Shown here piece after piece: positions 41,273 through 51,835 of a DNA stretch of 64,000 nt. Position numbers and translations under genes: made by a program. The notes under the pieces were generated by a model. That model saw only the letters and a program-made list of their open reading frames with translations. It did no database searches and was not told where the DNA came from. Source of the stretch: Pycnococcus provasolii (Eukaryota > Chlorophyta > Pseudoscourfieldiophyceae > Pseudoscourfieldiales > Pycnococcaceae); the NCBI GenBank assembly GCA_938743325.2, contig OW568868.1, forward strand, positions 124,001 through 188,000, in the 5' to 3' direction. Position 1 is the first letter of the stretch; the number at the start of each line of letters is the position of its first letter.

Positions 41273-44200
41273 ATGGGAACCACCAAGCTCAACAAAATGT
41301 TCACACGCGTGTCGTCTACGCTATCTCTCGGAACCAACGCGACAGAGACGCAAGCAAACGTCGTGTGCTTTCACGGAAACGGCGCCAACTCAGACATATC
41401 CACGCTGCAGCTTGCTAACCTCGGAGGACTGCTGCTCGATCGAACGAAAGAAGGTCAAGGCATGGCTATACACCACGTGCAAGCACCTTACACAGCGCCG
41501 GCAAACAACGCGTTCGTCCAGGAGTACTCGAGACCGCCATTCTCCTCGTGGTGGGAAACGGATAGCGGTGCCGACATCGTCAAAAGCCTGGAAGCCGCCG
41601 TCGAGCACCTGCAAGCTCAGCCACATATCCTCGCGAACGCCGAGAACAACATCGCGTACGGCTTTTCCGCCGGCGCGGCTGTGTGCGCGCTGCTGTCTGT
41701 GCCTGCCGTGTGCGAAGCAATGGGTCTCGAAAGAACGCCGTGGCGAGCGGTGGTACTGACGTGCGCTGCAGGTGGCGACAAAGCAATCGCGGTGTGTGCA
41801 AGCGAGCTGAGCATCAGCCTCGCCGAGATGAAAGCTGACATCCCGAGCTTTCATGCGATCGCGCTAGATGATCCGCTCAAAGCGCACGGTGAGCAGATTG
41901 CTGCTCTCTTCGCGACGCACACGAACGGAGCCACGATCATCCGCAGCGTGGCGTACTTTCCCGGGTCTCACGGTGTGCCGCGTGCGCTTGCAAAAGACGT
42001 AGCCTTCCAGGCTTCCTTCAACGAGTGGCTGCGTTGTGCCGAGCAAGTGACAACCGCGAACGCGAGCAGTGCCGTTGTGCGGGTGCGGAAGATGACAATG
42101 ACAAGGAAGCTATCCACAAGGTCGACGTTCGGAAATCGAAGTTCAGACGTTTGCAGCATAACGTCAATGCTTAACAGCATTGACATGGCCGACGTTATAG
42201 AAGGTTCGGTGGGAAGCCTGCGCATGGCGCAATCGCATTCGATAGTGCGTCACGAGCCGAAACTGCCGAAGGACAAAATCCCAACCTCGCTTCGAATGTG
42301 CCTGTCTCAACCGCCGGGAGGGTCGCCTTTCGTGCGAAAACCAAACGGCAAACACGCGGTGTCCTACGAATCTCTGCTAACCTTCATCGATGGCGATGGC
42401 GATGTCAGGCGCATCGGAATCACGCGGAGTGACGACGTCGTGCTTTTTCCCGCACCGCCTGGTCCCATTGGCGCGATTGCCGCCCTCGTGTTCGCATGCC
42501 AGTGCACCGCAGCACCCTTCGATCCACGTGCCAGCAAAGCCGAGTGGGTAAAGGCGATCGGTCAGATCAATCCCAAGGTCATCGTCAGCTTCGACGGCTT
42601 GAGCAGCAGCATCCCTCATTTAGATGAGGCTGCCGCCGAGTGCAATCGCAGTGTGCGGATGCTTGTGCCTCGCAGCGATGATACCGGATACTTTGATTTG
42701 GTAGCGCAGAACCTCGAGGCGACTGACAATTCAAGACAGCTCACCACGAGCCTCGATGACATTTCGTTCTTGCTCATGACTTCTGGCACGACATCACCGA
42801 AATCTAAGTTAGTCCCTTTACGCGCCGGTGCACTCGTGACCAACGGCACGGCGATCGCATTGTCCCTTCGCCTTACCTCGAAGGACGTGTGCCTAAACGT
42901 TATGCCGCTGAACCACATCGCTGCTCTAACAGCCCCCCTGCTCGGCTCGGCTTGTGCCGGAGCGCAGGTATTATGCGCAGAGAAAAAGTTTGAGCCTTCG
43001 GCATTCTTGGATCTCGTCGTGTCCACGAACCCGCGACCCACGTGGTTTACCGCGGTGCCGACGATGCATGTCTCCCTGGTTCGCCAAGCAGGCGAACATT
43101 CGCGTGCTCCACCGCATTCCCTTCGCCTCGTTCGATCCGGTGCTGCAGCTCTCAGTCATGCGGATGCCGCAGCAATACGGTCCTACTGGGGCGTCCCGGT
43201 GGTCACCTCGTATGGTATGAGCGAGCAAATGCCGATCACGTCTAGCACGCCCGACGATGGCGATACTGCCGCTGATGATGGCACGGTGGGCAAACCAGTG
43301 AGTTCATCATCCATTGCGATTGTTGACGACGTGCTCCGTCCCGTTGAAATCGGAGTCGCGGGAGAGGTTTGTATTAGCGATCCATGCATGACTGCGTACC
43401 GCGACGAAGCGACGGCGAATCGCAATTCGTTTTTTCTACTAGGATCAGAACGTTTCTTCCGAACAGGAGACATGGGTAAGCTTGACGCAACCGGAAGCTT
43501 GCAACTCGTCGGTCGAGCGAAGGAGCTTATCAAGAAGGGTGGTGAGCAGGTGAATCCGCTCGAAGTCGAGGAGGTGATCAACGAGCACCCGGACGTGAAC
43601 AGTTCATTCGTTTTCGGAGTTCAGTCACCAATATGGGGTGATGAGGTGGGAGCTGCCGTCATCCTGAGCGCTGCAACGCTTCCAAGCGAGGACATGGTTG
43701 CAAGCCTGCGCCAGCATTGCGCTGATCGCCTTGTGGCGCTGAAGGTTCCGACGCACTTTCGCATCGTGGCATTCGAGGATCTTCCGATGACGAAGACAAA
43801 CAAGGTGAAACGAATTGGTCTTGCGGAGCATCTCGGCGTGGTTGCCAGGGAGGATGGTAGAGTTGGTGCAACATGCAGTATTGCACGTGCCGCTCCACCT
43901 GCCCGCCCATCCATTGCACTTAACGGACTTCGATATGTTGCTGCGGTGGGCGTGATGTTTAATCACATCGGTGCCGTCTGGCAGGGCGAAGATGAGCGCA
44001 ATCCAAGGACATTCGGGCCGTCCTTTCACTCTGCGCGAGCTAGTACGCTCTACTTCCCAGCGACAATCTTCTTCGTGCTCGGAGGCTTTCAGCTCAGCGC
44101 GACGCTCGCCGCTCGTCCCGTTCAGAAGCGCGGGAAGTTTTACCGTGCGCGGCTGCAGACTCTCATGCCACTTTACCTGTTGGCGGTATTTCTGGCTCTG

Positions 44201-45679
44201 ATCAATCTTACGGTCACATGCAATCATCGCACGTACAGCGAACAATTCAGTTGGCAGCCTCATCCGGAGACAATGAGCGGTGACGCCCGGTGTCAGAGCT
44301 CACCCGTGGCGATGCCATACGGACTTTGGCTGTGCACAACTGTGCTCGTATTCGCTTTAGGACTTCAGGCCTGGTTTCCATTTTGGCTACTTAGTGGATG
44401 GCTTCTATTCTATGCATGGTTCAACAGCGTCTACCACTTTGTGATATTTGTCTTCCCCAGCCTCCACAATGCGCTGGTTAAAGATCGTGGCAACCGCCCG
44501 CGCATCTGGTTGTGGATTGGAGCGTGGTCCATGCTTACGGTTGCCTCCGCGGGGCTTATGGCTCTTTCCTACGCCTTCCCTGCTTGGAAGGAAACTGCCG
44601 ATGCCTCGTTGGCAAAGTCGTGGATTCACAATCAGCAGAATATATACGCTCTTGCAATGATGCTTTTCCCGCCGTACTGGGTTCCCTGCGTTGGACTTGG
44701 CTGCGCGAGCTACTTTTGGTTCGACGCGACGCGACCACACGAAATGAGAGCCGAACATTCGCGATGGTACGGGTGGACATGCGACGTGCTTACGGTGGCA
44801 TTTGTGGCATTCCACGCAGCCATGTTCTTCGACTTGGACTTTCCTTATCCAACGAGCCTTGTCGGAAAGATGTGGGAAGTTACAGCTGACGAAGCTCACA
44901 CGTGGGATGTGGGTATGAAGCGGTACATTTGGAGCGTCTTGATAACACGCATGTACACGCCGCTGATTGCCGCCTGGATTGCGCTGCTAGCCATTCCAAA
45001 CTTGTCGGCAACATCGCGTGTTCTGTCATGGAATCCGCTTTCTCGGTCCCTTGCTCCGACAGCCTACGGCTGCTTTCTCTTTCACCAGATTGTTGGGCAG
45101 TGGTATTGGTGGATCACCCGTTCTGGCGCAAAACTCGACGGCAGCGGCACCTATGCCACAAGTTTAAAAGGTGACTGGTCATGGTGGTCCTATCCCAAAA
45201 ACTATTATTGGTTTAGTCCTCAGCCGATGCCGGTTGCCTGGTATGAATTCTACAGCGTCGTCTCGTTGACGACGCTGTTCTCGGCATTCGTCAACGCTGT
45301 GGCGCTTGCGCCTCTCACGAGGCTGTACACGAAGGCTGTGGATGTGCTCCTCCGCAAGTTTGCGCCATCTCCTTCGTCTTCGTCGTCGGATACCAACGCG
45401 TTGGATGAGGAGGAGCAGCAGGATTACAGCGCACGCGACATTGTCGCGGACACCGTCGAGGAGCTGACTGGTCTGCGAGACATGCCCGATTCCATGACTC
45501 TCGACGAGCTCGGATTGACGTCCGTGAGCATTCCCGTTTTGGTTGGCTTGCTGAGCGCGAAAGATGACTCGCTCGCGCACCTTGCGACCGCCGAGGTTGC
45601 CTCCGTTCGTGACCTGGGTGAACTTGTGCAACTCGTCGACAAGACGCATCAAATCTGGACGTACGGCGCGGGCATCTGA
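41273..45679 (+). CDS. Multidomain fusion: FSH1-type serine hydrolase, AMP-binding ligase, membrane acyltransferase-3, acyl-carrier domain
   Basis: 1,468 residues from the ATG at 41273. Residues about 20-265 are an alpha/beta hydrolase like FSH1 (VVCFHGNGANS, nucleophile motif YGFSAGA near 128, His in GSHGVP). Residues about 360-850 are an adenylate-forming ligase with LLMTSGTTSPKSK (P-loop), SYGMSEQ, FRTGDMGKL and the catalytic-Lys region TKTNKVKRIG. Residues about 880-1350 are an acyltransferase-3 integral membrane domain (LNGLRYVAAVGVMFNHIG, then about ten hydrophobic segments). Residues about 1390-1460 are a carrier domain with the phosphopantetheine site LDELGLTSVS. The likely logic: a carboxylate is activated, loaded on the carrier and transferred to an acceptor at a membrane, with the hydrolase editing or releasing. 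Acid and acceptor are unknown. Confidence 0.85.
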   Translation: MGTTKLNKMFTRVSSTLSLGTNATETQANVVCFHGNGANSDISTLQLANLGGLLLDRTKEGQGMAIHHVQAPYTAPANNAFVQEYSRPPFSSWWETDSGADIVKSLEAAVEHLQAQPHILANAENNIAYGFSAGAAVCALLSVPAVCEAMGLERTPWRAVVLTCAAGGDKAIAVCASELSISLAEMKADIPSFHAIALDDPLKAHGEQIAALFATHTNGATIIRSVAYFPGSHGVPRALAKDVAFQASFNEWLRCAEQVTTANASSAVVRVRKMTMTRKLSTRSTFGNRSSDVCSITSMLNSIDMADVIEGSVGSLRMAQSHSIVRHEPKLPKDKIPTSLRMCLSQPPGGSPFVRKPNGKHAVSYESLLTFIDGDGDVRRIGITRSDDVVLFPAPPGPIGAIAALVFACQCTAAPFDPRASKAEWVKAIGQINPKVIVSFDGLSSSIPHLDEAAAECNRSVRMLVPRSDDTGYFDLVAQNLEATDNSRQLTTSLDDISFLLMTSGTTSPKSKLVPLRAGALVTNGTAIALSLRLTSKDVCLNVMPLNHIAALTAPLLGSACAGAQVLCAEKKFEPSAFLDLVVSTNPRPTWFTAVPTMHVSLVRQAGEHSRAPPHSLRLVRSGAAALSHADAAAIRSYWGVPVVTSYGMSEQMPITSSTPDDGDTAADDGTVGKPVSSSSIAIVDDVLRPVEIGVAGEVCISDPCMTAYRDEATANRNSFFLLGSERFFRTGDMGKLDATGSLQLVGRAKELIKKGGEQVNPLEVEEVINEHPDVNSSFVFGVQSPIWGDEVGAAVILSAATLPSEDMVASLRQHCADRLVALKVPTHFRIVAFEDLPMTKTNKVKRIGLAEHLGVVAREDGRVGATCSIARAAPPARPSIALNGLRYVAAVGVMFNHIGAVWQGEDERNPRTFGPSFHSARASTLYFPATIFFVLGGFQLSATLAARPVQKRGKFYRARLQTLMPLYLLAVFLALINLTVTCNHRTYSEQFSWQPHPETMSGDARCQSSPVAMPYGLWLCTTVLVFALGLQAWFPFWLLSGWLLFYAWFNSVYHFVIFVFPSLHNALVKDRGNRPRIWLWIGAWSMLTVASAGLMALSYAFPAWKETADASLAKSWIHNQQNIYALAMMLFPPYWVPCVGLGCASYFWFDATRPHEMRAEHSRWYGWTCDVLTVAFVAFHAAMFFDLDFPYPTSLVGKMWEVTADEAHTWDVGMKRYIWSVLITRMYTPLIAAWIALLAIPNLSATSRVLSWNPLSRSLAPTAYGCFLFHQIVGQWYWWITRSGAKLDGSGTYATSLKGDWSWWSYPKNYYWFSPQPMPVAWYEFYSVVSLTTLFSAFVNAVALAPLTRLYTKAVDVLLRKFAPSPSSSSSDTNALDEEEQQDYSARDIVADTVEELTGLRDMPDSMTLDELGLTSVSIPVLVGLLSAKDDSLAHLATAEVASVRDLGELVQLVDKTHQIWTYGAGI

Positions 45680-45918
45680 GTGGTCGGATCACACCTACAC
45701 ATGACTACATCCGTCGCTCGCGATCAAGGCTACGATCACGCACGCCGTCCTCGCTGTAGCATTATCCATAGTGCGTGGAGGAGTCAGCGGCCATGCTCGA
45801 AGGCGAAACTGTATCTTTTAATACTTAACATATAATATCAACAATTTCCTGTTACTAAATACATGTATTTACAAAGTCTTTCAAGCACTCGCATGGCGTA
45901 ATATTGCACAGGACCCAC

Positions 45919-46998
45919 TCACTCGTACGCACGAGGGTCACGCACCTCGTCGAACAGGTCGGTTGTCTTGTCGCGGATCTCACCAGGTAAAATGCAAATA
46001 TCGTACAACGGCCAGCAGCCGAAACACTCGCGCCAACCGTACCTGCGTCGAAGTTTGCGACGAGGCTCCTCCGGTGCGGGAGGCATCGCGATCTTGTGTG
46101 GGCTGCCCCTTGACGACGGTGCAGGCTCTACGAGCGGCGCGACGCTAGCCGTATGTGACGCCGCCTCGCGACGCCTCTCTCTCTGCGAGCGTGCCTTGGA
46201 AGCCGCACGCTGCCCCGCCGCGGTTTGCGCGAATGCGGCGCGGTCGAGCAGCGCCTCCGCACTCACGTAACGCAACGGCGGCTTGCTCTTGCGCCTTTGC
46301 GTTTTGGCGAGGCGCATCACCGCGCTCGATAGTGCAATAAGCATGTCCGATTCCAGTTGATCTCCCGTAGCTGCAGCGAAAGCGTCGACGACAGCGCGAA
46401 CGGCGCGGGACGCGGGAATGCGCCCGCGGGCGTCAGCTGAAGCGTACGCGAACTGCGCGAGAGCTACACCGCCAGTCCCCATCGCCACGGCAAGTTCTTG
46501 CCACACGTCGGCGTCGGCGTTACCGTCGTCACTTTCCACTCGCTGCTGCGTTGTCGCGTTCACGTCGCCGAGCTCGAGCTCGACCGTCACGTCCGCGGCG
46601 TCCGCACGGGCGTCCGCGTCGCGTAGACCCCACCGACATGCGTCCGCACGCGGTGGTTCGCTGGTAATCCGCTGCAGCATAACCTTCTCTCGACTCGGAG
46701 ATGCTGGTGCTGGTGCACTTTCTTTGATATCGGCGTCGCTCTTGATTCGTTTTAACTTTGGGTGTTTATTTTTCTTTGACTTCACAGACGACGACCTTGG
46801 GTCCTTGGGTGGATTTGGTTTTTTTTGAAGGATACCACCACCATGAGGCTCACATAGCTCCTGAGGAACATCATCTTCCCCATCTTCTTCAAGAAGACTA
46901 CCGTGAAGATTCACAAGAGAGGTTGATGAGGAATGAGGAGGGGGTGGTGCGACGATGGATCCCATCACGTGGATGTTGTTGGCATCGGCATCGGCCAT
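45919..46998 (-). CDS. Unrecognised basic protein
   Basis: 359 residues from an ATG at 46998. No known domain seen. The N-terminal third is low-complexity with a Lys-rich patch (VKSKKNKHPKLKRIK) that could be a nuclear signal. Residues about 160-245 are Ala-rich and predicted helical (WQELAVAMGTGGVALAQFAY...). A conserved-looking C-terminal stretch has aromatic and Cys residues (RRYGWRECFGCWPLYDICIL), which could be a small membrane- or metal-binding motif. It converges with the multidomain fusion gene. Confidence 0.5.
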   Translation of the reverse strand: MADADANNIHVMGSIVAPPPPHSSSTSLVNLHGSLLEEDGEDDVPQELCEPHGGGILQKKPNPPKDPRSSSVKSKKNKHPKLKRIKSDADIKESAPAPASPSREKVMLQRITSEPPRADACRWGLRDADARADAADVTVELELGDVNATTQQRVESDDGNADADVWQELAVAMGTGGVALAQFAYASADARGRIPASRAVRAVVDAFAAATGDQLESDMLIALSSAVMRLAKTQRRKSKPPLRYVSAEALLDRAAFAQTAAGQRAASKARSQRERRREAASHTASVAPLVEPAPSSRGSPHKIAMPPAPEEPRRKLRRRYGWRECFGCWPLYDICILPGEIRDKTTDLFDEVRDPRAYE

Positions 46999-47269
46999 GA
47001 AGGAATGGCGATGGCCAGCCGCGAACGAAAACTGGCAAGCTCGACCTGCCAGCTCTTGACCACCTCTCTGAACGTGATTGCAAGTCCGGCCGCGAACGAA
47101 AAGTGTCGAAAACTGGCAAGCTCGACCTGCAAGCTCTTAACGTCCGTGGCTCAATGGACCCAATGCACGGCAGGACGTGATGTGATGATCATGATGCAAC
47201 ACCGGCCGGGTAGTATTCTTGACCACCACAAGGCAGAAACGGGACCCCACCGTTGCTCCTTTTCGGTTT

Positions 47270-47956
47270 TCCCGACCGCGTTTGGACTCGTCGTTTTCCC
47301 TCAAACCAAGGGGAAATAACACTGGGGAGTTCACTCCCCCCTTTTCGGGAGGACGAGCTGTCCGGTAGGGTTTTGCTTTTTCCCGACCAACCGCATGGGT
47401 TCCTCCCCGACTCACCCCATCTCATGGCAGTGCGCGCAGCGCGGCGAGGCACGCGCCGTGAGGCATGCGCGGCGCGTAGCGACGCCCATGCGCGTCATGT
47501 TGAGCTCGTTCGGTCAGGTAGGAGTATTCCTACACAGTGACACCGCCCATGCTCAATCGGCGCGCTTACGCGACGCGCGCATGGGGAGCGAGCTACGCGC
47601 GCGTAGACCTACGCGGGCATGCGTGCCATCTTCGGCGAGATGTTTGGGTGTGTTGCGGAGATGTTTTCGTTAGTTTGAAAGTTGAATGCGAAAGTATAAG
47701 CACTTCCGAAAAAAGTTACAGAGCCAGAAATGTACACATTAAGACCCGATTTTGAGTTACGCACAATTGTTTGCGCCAGACGCGCCAGCGGACGCCATTG
47801 CGACCTATTGCCCCGTTCAGACTGAAAACCCCTACTCCCCAAGGTCTCCAAAAACAAACCCCTACCCTACGGGACAGCTCAGCTCCTCGAAGGAATAGTG
47901 GGAGTGAACTCCCCATTGTTATTTCCCCTTGCTCAAACGACCCAAACGCGGTCGGG
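47270..47956. mobile_element. Inverted-repeat element of about 690 bp, likely non-autonomous
   Basis: The left arm (about 47270-47380) and the reverse complement of the right arm (about 47850-47956) share TCCCGACCGCGTTTGG at the outer edge, then CAAGGGGAAATAACA, TGGGGAGTTCACTCCC and a GAGCTGTCC.GTAGGG stretch in the same order. The interior codes for nothing convincing. Family unknown. Confidence 0.55.
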
Positions 47957-48103
47957 AGCATCAGCCACCTCCTGCCGTACTTCCTACCTCGATCCGAGCC
48001 TCGGGCAAGCAAGGGCAGGTAGGTGGCTGACGCCCCTGGGCAAGCGTATTTGTCTATTTGTCTATTGGATGATCAAATGTGGTGCAAATTATCATACATA
48101 ATA

Positions 48104-48382
48104 CAGTCATTTGTTCTTAGTTGGCTACCCTAGACACCACTAGACTTTGGTCTTTTTGGGAACTCCACTCGTCGAACTTTTGGCAAACTTTTCGAGAACA
48201 AATGCAACGTTGTTGAACGGAAGATTTTGACAATGTCGCAAAAATGCGGCATTGAGGGCCTCGACCAAATCTGCCGACCAAAAGTTCGAGGAATAGTCGG
48301 AAAGTTAAGAACTACGATAGTTGAATGACAAGCCTCAAAAGTCAAAAGTCTAGCCAACTGAGAACAAATGAACAAATGACTG
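48104..48382. mobile_element. MITE-like element with mariner-type ends
   Basis: A 279-bp unit flanked by TA on both sides. The left end is CAGTCATTTGTTCTTAGTTG; the right end is its inverse with a small extra duplication of CATTTGTT. A TA target duplication and CAGT terminus are typical of Tc1/mariner-derived MITEs. No transposase inside, so non-autonomous. Confidence 0.65.
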
Positions 48383-48626
48383 TATTGTTGATCAAATCTT
48401 GAACTATTATTGATCAAATGTTGCTCCCAACGCGACAAATCACGTGACCAATCCCGTGACCAATCCTAGCCCTAACCCCGTGTTCGTCGACGCGCCCTCG
48501 ACCCTTCGCCGCCCCAGAGGTCCCTTTCCGCTCAACCTCCCCAGTCAACGACGAAGGCGTGTTCGCGTCCTGCCTCGCCCTCGCCCTCGCCCCCTCCCCC
48601 TCCATTCCTCTCCAGGGCTCGTAACC

Positions 48627-50950
48627 ATGGTGTCGCGCGGCCTCTTCTTCGCGGCGCTCCTCGCCATGTGCGGAACGGCGCAAGGTAAGCTTTCACGCGC
48701 GCTGTGCCTGCTGGTGGTTGGGCAGGTGGCGGTGGTTGTTCGGACAGATGGCGGTTGAGGTTGGTGAGGTTGGGATGATCTTACAAGAGAAGTACGCTAT
48801 GAAGGCATCCTTAAGGGTGCTTCGAAGGCCACCACTCTCGAGCTCTGCATGTTCTTAAGGAAAAGAGAGGGAGTTGTGCGGTGTGGTGAAAGAGAACTTA
48901 TTTGCATTAGAAAGAACAACATGACGAGCACTCACACAAACACAACCTTTTTTTATTCACACAAACACAAACCAAACTTTCAGCCGCTAACACGACGACG
49001 ACGGCGGCTCCCACGACGAACACGACGACGGAGGCGGTCCCCACCAAAACTTGGGACGCGTCAGCTGAGATCACCGGCATGACCATCCAGAACTTTGAAT
49101 ATATGCTTCGAACTGGCAACCCGGGCTCGTTCGAAAAAGCGATGGCGAACGTGTTTTCGAAATTTCCGAACGAAATTTCCGAGAAGGACATTACTCATGT
49201 GAAAGCAGCTGAGGACTGGAGCTACGGGACCCCTACCCCCACCCTTTTAGTCACCTTCAAGGTGGCTGTGCCAGACGAAAAGAATGCAACGGAAACTCTG
49301 GAGAAGTTCCGAGACACTTGTTGTGTTCTTAAGACCATGCTTGGAGAGCAGGGTTGGAGGAGCGATGGGTATGATGGACCTGACCGTTGGACTATTTATG
49401 AGACAAGGATTACTGTTAAGGATGTGGCAACGACGACCAAGGCACCCACGACCACGACGACGGCGGCTCCCACGACGAACACGACGACGGAGGCGGTCCC
49501 CACCAAAACTTGGGACGCGTCAGCTGAGATCACCGGCATGACCATCCAGAACTTTGAATATATGCTTCTTCAGAAAAAAGGCAGCCCGGGCTCGTTCGAA
49601 AAAGCGATGGCGAACGTGTTTTCGAAATTTCCGAACGAAATTTCCGAGAAGGACGTTACTCATGTGAAAGCTGAGGTCACAAACTACGAGAGCTACGGGG
49701 GCCCCACCCTTTTAGTCACCTTCAAGGTGACTGTGCCAGAGGAAAAGAATGCAACGGAAACTCTGGAGAAGTTCCGAGACACTTGTTGTGTTCTTAAGAC
49801 CATGCTTGGAGAGCAGGGTTGGAGGAGCGATGGGTATGATGGACCTGACAGTTGGACTATTTATGAGACATTGATTACTGTTAAGGATGTGGCGACGACG
49901 ACCAAGGCCCCCACGACGACCACTACGGCGGCTCCGAGTGGAGATATGTTTTGCACGACTTATCCCGCGACGTGTGAAGTGAAGGACTCTGCTGGAACAC
50001 CCTGTGTGACGAAGTTCGCCGAATACGCCACGAAAGAGGGCTCGCAGCCGACGTGCGAGAACATCGAGGCGGCTGGCGTCACGAAAGAGTGCCTGCCGCT
50101 CTTAGTGGACTCGAAGCTCGACTTCAAGGATACGGAAGGTAAGCCGATGCTTCCGGAAAGTGATCAAGGGATCATGGTGGCTGTGCTTAGCGCCTGCGCC
50201 ACCGGCGCGCCGATTCCTGACATACCTGACGACGGACCTGACGACGGACCTGACGACAAGCTGACTCCGATTGACGCGTCGGTGGTGCTAACAGGCATGA
50301 CCAAGGACCAGTTTGACGCGGGTAAGTTCGCCATTGCGACGGCGCGCACGATGGACATCAGTACGGAGGACATCACAGATGTGAAGGTTGAGGAGGTTGC
50401 CGCGTCGTCGAAGCGTCGTTCTCTTACAGCTACTAACCTTAAGGTTACCTTCAAGGTGGCTGTGAAGGATACGATGGAGGCGACAGAGGTTAGTGAGAGG
50501 CTGGCCAAGGCTGTGACGGATGGCTCGTTCGCGGAGAAACTTAAAAATGAGGGCATCACCGGTTTCACGGGCATCAAGGCGCCCACGATTGCTATTCAGG
50601 ACGCGCCCAAGGAGGGGGGTGACGGATGCGACGACTTGATGAACTGGGCCCCAGATTTCGACACCACGAAGTGTGATGCGGAATGTGCGACAACGCCGTG
50701 CACGGGTCTGGACCGCGTTGCGCAGTGCGGAGGCTGCAAGTCTGGTATGTGCTTCCCGTGCAGCAAGGAGCCCGGTGTGACGGCTACGACCACCACTACA
50801 ACGATGGCAGCAACGACGACGACGACGACGACGGCTACGACCACCAAGGCTCCGGCGACGGCTCCGGCGCCGACGACCAAATCGGGTGCCTTCACGCCTT
50901 CGTCGCTCGTTGGCGTTGCCGCGTTGGCGGTTGCCGCGCTGGCGGCTTAA
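48627..50950 (+). CDS. Two-exon secreted GPI-type surface protein with three SEA-like domains
   Basis: 674 residues; function unknown. Exon 1 (48627-48684) encodes only a signal peptide (MVSRGLFFAALLAMCGTAQ); a 299-nt phase-1 intron with GTAAGC donor and TTTCAG acceptor leads to exon 2 (48984-50950). Two nearly identical domains (ITGMTIQNFEYML...FRDTCCVLKTMLGEQGW) are separated by a TTTKAPT linker. A Cys-rich part (MFCTTYPATCEV...) follows, then a third related domain (LTGMTKDQFDAGKF, with SKRRSLTATN), another Cys cluster (CDAECATTPC...CGGCKSGMC) and a Thr/Pro-rich GPI-type hydrophobic tail. The third domain matches the domain in the 1.3-kb gene. The open frame without exon 1 would start mid-domain, which supports the splice. 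Confidence 0.8.
48990..49920 (+). repeat. Near-identical tandem duplication of a coding unit
   Basis: The segment beginning ACGACGACGGCGGCTCCCAC near 48995 recurs near 49455 with only short length differences, giving the first two SEA-like domains. Nucleotide identity is high even at silent sites by eye, so the duplication is recent. Confidence 0.85.
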
Positions 50951-51835
50951 GCGCACAGCACATCGCGTATCGTATCGTATCGTGGGAAGGACGGACTGAC
51001 GGACGGACGGACGGACGGGCGGGCGGGTGGAAAGGAAGTGGGTAAGTTATCACTTGTCATCAGCAGCAGGTGGCAGGTGGCTGGGCTGGCCGGGGAAGAA
51101 GGAAGAAAAGACTCAAGATTGGAAAGAAAGCATAAGTGTTACAGTACCAGTATGCTGTTATTATGACACAAGTTAGTCTAAATAAAGGGTTCCCGGATCT
51201 CGTAGACTATGAGTAGGGGTTCGGGTGTTAGGGTGTTAGGGTTAGGGCTAGGGCACTTCGTTGTCAATCAATGAAGGCTTCGTTATGGTCCCTTCGTTAT
51301 TTGTATCGCTTATTGTAGGGGAATGCTCCTTCAAACCACAACTGGACTGAATTGAGCGGTATCCAAAACAAGCGTGTTTTGAAGGTTTGGCAAGGCCCGA
51401 GTGAACTGAACTGGACTGAACTGAACTGAACTGAACGTTACAACCCGGCCCGAGTGCCTTGCCTCCGTGCTGCCATTTTGCTATTTTGAGTTATCCTCCA
51501 GTCGTCTCACTGGCGAGTCGTGCACACAAGAACAGATGAAGCTGGTAAAGTGCCTACTGCTTCTCGGAGCAAGATGCTGAAGAACTTTACTATCCGCGGG
51601 GAACGTCCATTACGGTGAGTCACATGTCGGAAATTCCAAATATAAGTCCTCTTAACATATCGTTCTATACCGTGAAATTTGCCGCGAATAGTTTCGAAGG
51701 GACACGGGGTCCTCAGGGAACACTCTGTCGGGGAAAGTCGGGGAAAAAAAGGTTCCCCGACCCCCCCCCTCAAACCCCCAATTCCCTGGATTCCATGTCC
51801 GTCACCTTCGACGTGTGACTCCCACTTGCTGATAT
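50951..51835. other. Intergenic region with microsatellites and a telomere-like tract
   Basis: GGAC/GGGC repeats at about 50990-51028, a mixed GTTAGGG tract at 51226-51253, and an ACTGA(A/G) microsatellite at about 51400-51437. No supported gene; an 88-codon minus-strand frame at 51507-51773 looks random. Confidence 0.5.

Larger units (their letters stand above)
46999..48626. other. Gene-poor 1.6-kb region made largely of inverted-repeat elements
   Basis: Contains a duplicated word around CTGGCAAGCTCGACCTGC (about 47032 and 47112), a large inverted-repeat element (47270-47956) and a small TA-flanked element (48104-48382). A TAGCCCTAACCCC tract lies at 48466-48479. I see no protein-coding gene. 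Confidence 0.6.

Noticed and set aside
51507-51773. 88-codon minus-strand frame
   Set aside because: No recognisable features and no support from context.
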